Of a stretch of DNA of 41,782 nt, positions 1 to 5,486 are shown piece by piece. Each line of letters opens with the position of its first letter. Positions within the stretch are counted from its first letter, which is position 1. The stretch covers positions 1-41,782 of the forward strand of contig CALVUX010000006.1 of assembly GCA_944363715.1 (NCBI GenBank), read 5' to 3'. A program made the translations under genes and the position numbers. The stretch is from an uncultured Bacilli bacterium (GTDB lineage Bacteria; Bacillota_I; Bacilli_A; RF39; UBA660). Under the pieces are notes generated by a model that had not been told where the DNA came from, did no database searches, and worked only from the letters and a program-made list of their open reading frames with translations.

Positions 1-42
1 AATACCCGTAAGTTTAGAAAACTCACCTATCCTATACAGCAT
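1..42 (-). CDS. MerR-family regulator, N-terminus only (cut by window edge)
   Basis: Only 14 codons are present, reading MLYRIGEFSKLTGI, on the minus strand. This is the opening of the MerR-type winged helix (the usual form is Y-x-I-G-E-F-S-K-L-T-G-I before the recognition helix). Such proteins are dimeric regulators that untwist promoters with long spacers. The gene follows a small ORF by 36 bases, and the promoter upstream of both has the 19-bp spacer that MerR proteins act on, so autoregulation is likely. A MerR-type domain on a serine recombinase is a less likely alternative. The effector domain lies outside the window. Confidence 0.6.
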   Translation of the reverse strand, partial: MLYRIGEFSKLTGI

Positions 43-78
43 AAGCATCAGTACCTTTCATAAATATCATACTACAAT

Positions 79-258
79 TTAAAGAACTTTAATAGATTTA
101 CCTCTAAACTTTTTTGTCAAAACTAACACCTTTTGTTCTTCTTTTACAGTTTCCTTAACAATATAATCTTCTCTTCCAAGTTCATCTCTTAATAACAATA
201 ATAACATCTTAAGCATCTTAAGTTGCACTATCTTTATTTTAGTATCTCTGTCTATAAT
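79..258 (-). CDS. small basic ORF, about 59 residues, apparent ATT (or ATA) start
   Basis: On the minus strand a perfect AAGGAGG lies just upstream of ATT-ATA-GAC, with no ATG, GTG or TTG at suitable spacing. AGGAGG-to-ATT spacing is 5 bases and AGGAGG-to-ATA is 8. The frame stays open for about 59 codons (start I-D-R-D-T-K, end G-K-S-I-K-V-L). The product would have a leucine-rich stretch (residues about 13-22) followed by a charged lysine/glutamate half. An internal ATG (M14 or M17) would lack a good ribosome-binding site. I do not recognise the family. It could be a real non-AUG-initiated protein, a decayed gene, or a leader for the MerR-like gene that follows. Confidence 0.4.
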   Translation of the reverse strand: MIDRDTKIKIVQLKMLKMLLLLLRDELGREDYIVKETVKEEQKVLVLTKKFRGKSIKVL

Positions 259-278
259 ATTTTCCTCCTTTCACTGTT

Positions 279-309
279 ACTTTAACATTACAGTTAACTA
301 GAGAGTCAA
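279..309 (-). promoter_or_regulatory. MerR-type promoter, 19-bp spacer
   Basis: On the minus strand TTGACT (309-304) and TAAAGT (284-279) are separated by 19 bases, the over-long spacing typical of MerR-controlled promoters. The spacer contains an imperfect dyad centred on AGTTAACT, with about 7 of 11 positions symmetrical. The predicted start is only a few bases before the AAGGAGG of the small ORF. This fits autoregulation of the small-ORF/MerR unit. Confidence 0.55.
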
Positions 310-363
310 TATAGAAAAATAGAAATACATTTACGAATTTTCGTAACTAATTTATTACATTTT

Positions 364-390
364 TTCTTGCTATATAGAAATTAATATGAT
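364..390 (+). promoter_or_regulatory. toxin mRNA promoter
   Basis: A good -10 (TATGAT, 385-390) lies about 58 bases before the toxin start codon. The -35 is weak (T-rich near 362-367). A start near 397 would leave the 5' segment GTGGCCTC (423-430) inside the mRNA, where it can pair with the mRNA 3' end. Confidence 0.45.
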
Positions 391-447
391 ACTCTATATG
401 TAGGAACATTTAATAGTTGGGTGTGGCCTCAGAAAGGAGGCTAATAT

Positions 448-540
448 ATGAACAAGAAAGATTACTTAATTTCTTCTCTAGTGATTATATTATTTCTTCA
501 AAATCTCATATTACTATTCATAACACTTGCTTTAATATAG
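448..540 (+). CDS. type I toxin-like hydrophobic peptide, 30 residues
   Basis: A strong AGGAGG (435-440) precedes ATG by 7 bases. The peptide starts MNKKDYLISS and is then almost wholly hydrophobic (L/I/V/F), one membrane-spanning helix with no charged tail. This is the form of the short TxpA/Fst/holin-like toxins that damage the membrane. The surroundings support that reading: a stable hairpin just after the stop, a 3' segment GAGGCCAC (598-605) exactly complementary to GTGGCCTC in the 5' UTR (423-430), and a convergent strong promoter for an overlapping antisense RNA. Long-range 5'-3' pairing and a convergent RNA antitoxin are known traits of the txpA/RatA and bsrG/SR4 systems. The family assignment is by architecture; toxicity is inferred. 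Confidence 0.72.
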   Translation: MNKKDYLISSLVIILFLQNLILLFITLALI

Positions 541-544
541 AAGA

Positions 545-576
545 AGCCACCTAACTCAGCAACGATTTAGGTGGTT
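545..576. terminator. hairpin closing the toxin mRNA and antisense RNA
   Basis: CCACCTAA (547-554) pairs with TTAGGTGG (567-574) across a 12-base loop, extended by weaker pairs. On the minus strand it is followed by CTTCTTCT, so it could end the antisense RNA. On the plus strand it lies 6 bases after the toxin stop. A second hairpin (CTCGA 577-581 with TCGAG 596-600) follows in the toxin transcript. Confidence 0.6.
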
Positions 577-661
577 CTCGACGCAATTATATTATTCGAG
601 GCCACTCAACATGCTATTATTAAGTGTTCCTCTTTTTATATTGTATGAAAATTTTTCTTAC
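545..661 (-). ncRNA. putative antisense RNA antitoxin
   Basis: A strong minus-strand promoter (TTGCAT-17-TATGAT, 696-668) fires towards the toxin gene. Transcription from about 661 to the hairpin at 545-576 would give an RNA of about 115 bases fully complementary to the 3' part of the toxin mRNA, including its GAGGCCAC segment. There is no coding potential in it. This is the convergent arrangement of RatA-type antitoxins. Both ends are inferred. Confidence 0.6.
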
Positions 662-667
662 ATATAC

Positions 668-696
668 ATCATATCATAATTATTACATTTATGCAA
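668..696 (-). promoter_or_regulatory. antisense RNA promoter
   Basis: TTGCAT (696-691), a 17-base spacer and TATGAT (673-668) form a near-consensus housekeeping promoter. A second overlapping TATGAT lies at 678-673. No ORF follows on the minus strand before the toxin region. Confidence 0.65.
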
Positions 697-727
697 ACAC
701 TTCTGATAACTATTTTTTTCTATATTT

Positions 728-2677
728 TTAAAATTCAACATAACTATTAGTATTATAAATAGTACCATCTACTTCTACATAAATAGAGTATTTTCCACTA
801 AGTCCATCTTCATCAATATATTTAGTAACACTAATACCTTCTTTAGTTTCTTCTTCTGTAAATATATCAACGCATAAAGCAGTATAAGGTCTTTTACTTA
901 TAGAAACATTATAATTATTTTTAGTACCATTTTTATAGAGAATAACATTAACATCAGTACCTCTTTTAAACTTACCAGTAAATACTAATCTATCAACTTC
1001 TTTAGTAATACTAATATTATGTTCTTCTTCTATATCTTTAAAATCTTTACTATTTAAGATAAAACCTAACTCACTGTTAGTAACTTCAGTCTCACCTAAA
1101 CTACCAACCCTTTCTGCTTTACTTAACTTAAAACTTTCATTTTCAGGATATAAGCTCATCTTTTCAACTCTATAGTTATTAGTAGGTAAAACTATTTCAA
1201 AGATAACCTCACCATCTTTATATTCTACAGTATCACTAACTAAACGGTCTGCCCCACTAATTCCTGCTGGTTGATTAGAGTTCTTTCCATCTACATAAGC
1301 AATACCACCAGAATGAATTATATAATGCTCACTTTCTAAATAATCAACATCAGATATATATGGAGAATAAAATTCACTACCACGTTCTTTACCATATTCA
1401 AATACTTGCTCAATAGTCATTTTATCTGTATCTATCTTATACATAACCCCACGAGAATAACTGTCTTCTGCAGGAACATACTCATCTTCATTTTTAGATT
1501 TATTATTACCATTATCAAAGATAAATACATAACCTTCAGGAGTAATCATCGCTGCATGTTGACTCCATTGCCACTCAAAATCATCTCCAACAGGTGTAAA
1601 GAAATACTTCTGATATTCTTCGCTCCAGTTAGTAGAGTCTCCTATTATCCAGTTTAAATCACCACTATCATAATCTATATTAATAACAGCATCTTGATGT
1701 CTACCAGATAAAGTTATGGAATTAGTTTCTTCATCATACCAAACAGAATTATTATGAAACCAGTCATACTCTATCCAGTTTTCACTCTTACCATCTTCCA
1801 TATTTAAAATATCTTTTAAATCAAAAGTCTTAACAACTTCACCAGTTTCTCTATCAAGTTCTACAATATAATCTTCTACAGTACCTTCACCACTAGTAAA
1901 GTCATCACTAGCAACTAATAAATTACCATTAGGCATCTCATAATAATCGTGATGATAACCCCCAGGTAAACTATATTCTTTATATATTTTTCCTAACATA
2001 TCCATCTCATATAAACCAGTCATATAATAAGGACTATTAACTAATCTTTCAGTACTTAACATCAAATGTCCATTATCAAGTCTATTAACCTCCCAAATAG
2101 AGTTAATAGTTAAATACCATCTTACATCTCCATTTACATCATATGCACAAGTATAACCATCACTAGATGGTGTAAAGAAATATAAATCATTACTTAACTC
2201 ATCTTTATCTGCATCAACAGAAGTAGGTAAAATAAAATCATCTGGTAATGCTTCAGTAGTAATAGTAAATTCTTTTTTTACATCACCATATTCTACAACT
2301 ACAGTATTATCTCTATCAGGATAAAGACCATATATAGGTAAATAATGTTCAGTTCCTTCATCAAAAGTATATTCATAAGTACTAAGTACATCATCACCTT
2401 CTATAGTAACTTTAGGACTAACTGCCTCATCAGTCTTAAAGATAATTAATGCTGTTAAAGGTGAAATCTCATAAGGATTAACTATTACATCAGCATTATC
2501 TATATCTTTTAATTCTGTAGGAAAGTCATCCTCTAATTTACTCTCCTTTTCAATTAGACTACTAACAACTTTTACTTCTTTACTATTAGTACTCATATTA
2601 TTAAAAATAAGTAAACATAAAGTAACAAGTATTAAAATAATAACAATAACTATTATAACAATTTTCTTTTTCTTCAT
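728..2677 (-). CDS. aryl-sulfate sulfotransferase (AssT family), membrane-anchored
   Basis: About 649 residues. The family moves sulfate from one phenolic sulfate ester to another phenol by a ping-pong mechanism through a sulfo-histidine. Numbering from an upstream GTG at 2695, a basic start and hydrophobic helix (8-32) anchor it to the membrane and the rest faces outward. Family motifs are GYHHDYYEMPNGN (His248/249), WFHNN (His314), SGRHQD (Arg332) and WQWSQHAAM (His380). These line up with the four catalytic positions of the E. coli uropathogen enzyme, so it should be active. I place the start at the ATG preceded by GGAGGAGATAGT; the GTG at 2695 would put the ribosome-binding site inside the gene. 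It stands alone behind an AT-rich leader. Phenolic sulfates are plentiful in the gut, which suits an extracellular role (inference). Confidence 0.85.
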   Translation of the reverse strand: MKKKKIVIIVIVIILILVTLCLLIFNNMSTNSKEVKVVSSLIEKESKLEDDFPTELKDIDNADVIVNPYEISPLTALIIFKTDEAVSPKVTIEGDDVLSTYEYTFDEGTEHYLPIYGLYPDRDNTVVVEYGDVKKEFTITTEALPDDFILPTSVDADKDELSNDLYFFTPSSDGYTCAYDVNGDVRWYLTINSIWEVNRLDNGHLMLSTERLVNSPYYMTGLYEMDMLGKIYKEYSLPGGYHHDYYEMPNGNLLVASDDFTSGEGTVEDYIVELDRETGEVVKTFDLKDILNMEDGKSENWIEYDWFHNNSVWYDEETNSITLSGRHQDAVINIDYDSGDLNWIIGDSTNWSEEYQKYFFTPVGDDFEWQWSQHAAMITPEGYVFIFDNGNNKSKNEDEYVPAEDSYSRGVMYKIDTDKMTIEQVFEYGKERGSEFYSPYISDVDYLESEHYIIHSGGIAYVDGKNSNQPAGISGADRLVSDTVEYKDGEVIFEIVLPTNNYRVEKMSLYPENESFKLSKAERVGSLGETEVTNSELGFILNSKDFKDIEEEHNISITKEVDRLVFTGKFKRGTDVNVILYKNGTKNNYNVSISKRPYTALCVDIFTEEETKEGISVTKYIDEDGLSGKYSIYVEVDGTIYNTNSYVEF

Positions 2678-2742
2678 ACTATCTCCTCCACTCACCTTAA
2701 TTTTACATTATAAAACTATTATAAGTAAATAAAACACTAGTT

Positions 2743-2767
2743 GAAAAAACTCAACTATTAGTTGAGT
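2743..2767 (-). terminator. terminator of the XRE regulator gene
   Basis: On the minus strand ACTCAACT-AAT-AGTTGAGT is followed by TTTTTTC. The stem overlaps the last codons and the TGA stop of the regulator gene. Confidence 0.75.
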
Positions 2768-3461
2768 CAAAACAATTATCATTAAAACTTAAAGGAACTT
2801 CATAAGTAATAGTCTTATCATCAAGACTAGTAGCATTTATCTCTAATACTAACTGGTTATTTTTAAATATTTTACAACTACTAGCATAATCATCAACTGT
2901 AAAATCAATACTATTAAGTAAACCAGAAAGAGTATCTACATCCCTATTATCGCTTTCGCAACTACTAATCTTTGTCTTAGCATCACCATTAACATCATAA
3001 AGATTACAACTTAAACTTTTATATTCAGTATCATCATCACTATTATTATAGTCAATACTAGATATATAAATAGATGATTTATCAGAAGAAAAAGCTAAAA
3101 CACCACTGACATCAAAATCATTAGAATCAGTCTCTAATACTTTAAACTCATAAGTTTCTTTATGTACGACAAAAAATACAAAAATAAGGGCTACACAAAT
3201 ACCTAAAACTGTTATTGGAATAAGTATTTTCTTATTTAATTTTTTCTTGTTCTTAACACTTCCATCTAACAATTCATCTATATTAACATTAAATAACTCA
3301 CTAATAGTTTTAAGGATAGCAATATCAGGAATACTCTTACCATTTTCCCATTTACTAACTGCTTGATAAGTAACCCCTAACTTTTTAGCAAGTTCATCCT
3401 GGGTTAAGTTATTATCTTTCCTAAGTTTCTTTATAAATTTACCAATTTTCTCTTGATCCAT
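2751..3461 (-). CDS. XRE-family regulator with a membrane anchor
   Basis: About 236 residues. Residues 5-60 are a classic XRE helix-turn-helix (LTQDELAKKLGVTYQAVSKW, then ENGKSIPD). A basic linker leads to one transmembrane helix (around 72-95, LIPITVLGICVALIFVFFVV type), and the last 140 residues form an extracytoplasmic domain I do not recognise. The design suggests a one-component sensor that binds DNA inside and senses something outside. I chose the ATG of MDQEKIGK, as in related proteins; an in-frame GTG 9 bases upstream (3470) has a closer GAGGAAG ribosome-binding site. The gene has its own promoter and terminator, so its target is not obvious from position; the arylsulfotransferase next door is the nearest candidate (inference). 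Confidence 0.8.
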   Translation of the reverse strand: MDQEKIGKFIKKLRKDNNLTQDELAKKLGVTYQAVSKWENGKSIPDIAILKTISELFNVNIDELLDGSVKNKKKLNKKILIPITVLGICVALIFVFFVVHKETYEFKVLETDSNDFDVSGVLAFSSDKSSIYISSIDYNNSDDDTEYKSLSCNLYDVNGDAKTKISSCESDNRDVDTLSGLLNSIDFTVDDYASSCKIFKNNQLVLEINATSLDDKTITYEVPLSFNDNCFDSTNS

Positions 3462-3499
3462 TAGTATCACTTTCTTCCTCTAAACAACATTATATTAAT

Positions 3500-3508
3500 A
3501 TTATAGCA
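3500..3508 (-). promoter_or_regulatory. extended -10 promoter of the XRE regulator
   Basis: TGC-TATAAT (3508-3500) on the minus strand is an extended -10 element about 40 bases before the start codon. No clear -35 is seen. Confidence 0.5.
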
Positions 3509-3530
3509 CATACAAAGTTATTCTTTCATA

Positions 3531-3555
3531 GAAAAAATAGTTGATTAACAACTAT
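3531..3555 (-). terminator. terminator after exoA
   Basis: ATAGTTG and CAACTAT form a 7-bp stem with a 5-base loop, followed on the minus strand by TTTTTTC. It starts 2 bases after the exoA stop codon. Confidence 0.75.
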
Positions 3556-3556
3556 C

Positions 3557-4309
3557 TTACTTAACTTCTAACTCTATAGGACAGTGATCACTTCCAAACA
3601 CATCACTGTCTATTTTCATATCCTTTACATTATCAATAAATCTATTTGACACTAAAAAATAGTCAATTCTCCAACCAATATTCTTCTCTCTAGCTTTCCC
3701 CATATAACTCCACCAAGTATAAGCATCTGCTTTATCTTTATATAGATAACGATAAACATCAGTAAAACCACCATCTAATAATCTTGTAAAAGCATCACGT
3801 TCTTCAATAGTAAAACCTGCATTACCAATATTACCTTTAGGATTAGCAAGATCTATTTCCTTATGAGCAACATTAAAATCTCCACAAACAATAACAGGTT
3901 TCTTCTTATCAAGACTCTGTAAATATTTAAGAAAATCTTCTTCCCAAATCATTCTATAGGAAAGTCTTGACAAGTCTCTCTTGACATTAGGAACATATAC
4001 ACAAACTAAGAAGAAGTCATCATATTCTAAAGTTATAACTCTACCCTCATGGTCATGTATATCAACATCTATTCCATATGCCACATCAAGAGGTTTAAGC
4101 CTAGAATAAACTGCTACTCCAGAATAACCTTTCTTATCGGCAGTATTTAAATAAAAGTTATACTCATCTGGTCTAAAGGGTATCTCACTCTCTATCGCTT
4201 TTACTTCTTGTAGACAATAAATATCAGCATTACTTTCTTTAAAGAAATCTTCAAAACCTTTCTTTAAACAAGCTCTAAAACCTGCTACATTAAAAGATAC
4301 TATCTTCAT
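3557..4309 (-). CDS. exoA: exodeoxyribonuclease III / AP endonuclease
   Basis: 250 residues, the normal length for the ExoIII (Xth) branch of the endonuclease/exonuclease/phosphatase superfamily. It cuts DNA 5' of abasic sites and removes 3' blocks in base-excision repair, with Mg2+. Visible motifs: MKIVSFNVAGFRA at the N-terminus, LQEVKA (metal-binding Glu), GDFNVAHKEIDLANP, WRIDYFLVS and GSDHCPIELEV (catalytic Asp-His). Its start follows the pta stop by 7 bases, so the two are probably cotranscribed. All catalytic residues are present. Confidence 0.93.
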   Translation of the reverse strand: MKIVSFNVAGFRACLKKGFEDFFKESNADIYCLQEVKAIESEIPFRPDEYNFYLNTADKKGYSGVAVYSRLKPLDVAYGIDVDIHDHEGRVITLEYDDFFLVCVYVPNVKRDLSRLSYRMIWEEDFLKYLQSLDKKKPVIVCGDFNVAHKEIDLANPKGNIGNAGFTIEERDAFTRLLDGGFTDVYRYLYKDKADAYTWWSYMGKAREKNIGWRIDYFLVSNRFIDNVKDMKIDSDVFGSDHCPIELEVK

Positions 4310-4316
4310 AAGACAC

Positions 4317-5321
4317 CTACTTACTATTCAATGCTTGTAAAGCAGTTATTGCAACAACACCTACTATATCATTAGCATTACATCCACGTGATAAATCATT
4401 AACAGGTTTAGCAAGTCCTTGTGTAACAGGACCATATGCTTTCGCTTTAGCAAGTCTTTCTGTAATCTTATAACCAATATTCCCTGCATCTAAATCTGGA
4501 AAAATTAATACATTAGCTTTACCTGCTACACTACTATTAGGTGCTTTACTTTTAGCAACCTCTGGAACAACAGCAGCATCAAATTGTAACTCTCCATCTA
4601 AATTAATATCAGGATATTCTTTCTTTGCCATCTCAACCGCTCTTACAACCTTATCAACGTCAGCACATTTAGAAGAACCAAAAGTAGAATGAGAAAGAAA
4701 GGCAACTACAGGCTCTTCTTCTACCAATAATTTAAACGTCTTAGCACTCATCATTCCAATTTCCACTAACTCTTCACTACTAGGATTTTGAATCATCCCA
4801 CAATCAGAATAAACAAATACTCCATTAGAACCATATTCACAATTAGGAACAACCATCAAAAAGAAAGCAGAAGCAACTTTTGTATCTTTACTAGTCTTAA
4901 TTATCTGTAAAGCAGGTCTTAAAGTATCAGCACTACTGTGACATGCTCCAGAGACAATACCATCAGCATATCCATCTTTAACTAACATATTAGCAAAATA
5001 AACATAATCATTTAAAATAGTATTTTTTGCATCATCTAAACTAATACCTTTATGCTTTCTAAGTTCATAATAATCATTAATTAACTTTTCACTATCACAA
5101 AAAGTCAAAGGATCAATAATAGTAACCCCATTAATATCAATATTATTATCTTTAGCAAGACTTTCTATTTCACTTTCCTTACCTATTAAAATAATATCAG
5201 CGAAAGCTTCTTTTTTTATGGTAGAAGCAGCTTCTAACACTCTAACATCATTAGATTCAGGTAAAACTATTTTCTTAAAATCATCTTTAACTCTTATTTT
5301 TATTCTATCAATAAATTCCAT
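4317..5321 (-). CDS. pta: phosphate acetyltransferase
   Basis: 334 residues, the short single-domain Pta form typical of Firmicutes. It interconverts acetyl-CoA and acetyl phosphate and, with acetate kinase (not in this window), makes ATP from acetyl-CoA in the cytoplasm. Family motifs are visible: KIVLPESNDVRVLEAA at the N-terminus, DGIVSGACHSSADTLRPALQ, SGVF-like YSDCGMIQNPSSEELVEI, and FPDLDAGNIGYKITERLAKA near the end. The ATG is preceded by GGAGATGATTTG; a TTG one codon upstream is the alternative. exoA follows closely. Confidence 0.93.
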   Translation of the reverse strand: MEFIDRIKIRVKDDFKKIVLPESNDVRVLEAASTIKKEAFADIILIGKESEIESLAKDNNIDINGVTIIDPLTFCDSEKLINDYYELRKHKGISLDDAKNTILNDYVYFANMLVKDGYADGIVSGACHSSADTLRPALQIIKTSKDTKVASAFFLMVVPNCEYGSNGVFVYSDCGMIQNPSSEELVEIGMMSAKTFKLLVEEEPVVAFLSHSTFGSSKCADVDKVVRAVEMAKKEYPDINLDGELQFDAAVVPEVAKSKAPNSSVAGKANVLIFPDLDAGNIGYKITERLAKAKAYGPVTQGLAKPVNDLSRGCNANDIVGVVAITALQALNSK

Positions 5322-5390
5322 CAAATCATCTCCATTAACATTTTATCAAAGCAAAAGATTTAAGTCTATAACAAATATAATTTATTACAA

Positions 5391-5430
5391 AAGAAAAATA
5401 GGGAGCCCTCCGTTTTCCCATAGGCCCCTT
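5391..5430 (-). terminator. GC-rich terminator after the YfhO gene
   Basis: In a very AT-rich setting, 5401-5430 is strikingly GC-rich. On the minus strand GGGGCC pairs with GGCTCCC (one bulged base), and TATTTTTCTTTTG follows, as expected for an intrinsic terminator of the DUF3048/YfhO unit. No known riboswitch or small RNA is recognised in it. Confidence 0.6.
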
Positions 5431-5432
5431 GC

Positions 5433-5452
5433 AAAAATGATTTAACATTTTT
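5433..5452. terminator. second hairpin after the YfhO gene
   Basis: AAAAATG (5433-5439) and CATTTTT (5446-5452) form a 7-bp AT-rich stem upstream of the GC-rich hairpin in the minus-strand transcript. It could be the first of two tandem terminators, in either direction. Confidence 0.4.
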
Positions 5453-5486
5453 TTCCACATAATCAATATATCATAAATGCATACAA

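Noticed and set aside
1406-1657. Plus-strand ORF inside the arylsulfotransferase gene
   Set aside because: Shadow of a well-supported gene, with no ribosome-binding site. The same applies to the other long antisense frames (9374-9565, 17454-17666, 19564-19944, 30559-30780, 35879-36061, 40229-40507).
2743-3461. Alternative genetic code with TGA as tryptophan, suggested by the very low GC content
   Set aside because: TGA terminates real genes such as this XRE regulator and the relB-like antitoxin, tryptophan is TGG in conserved sites, and the tRNA-Trp anticodon is CCA.
5391-5460. Riboswitch or SRP RNA upstream of pta
   Set aside because: No conserved core of a known class could be matched, and it lies downstream of the YfhO gene with a T run as for a terminator.
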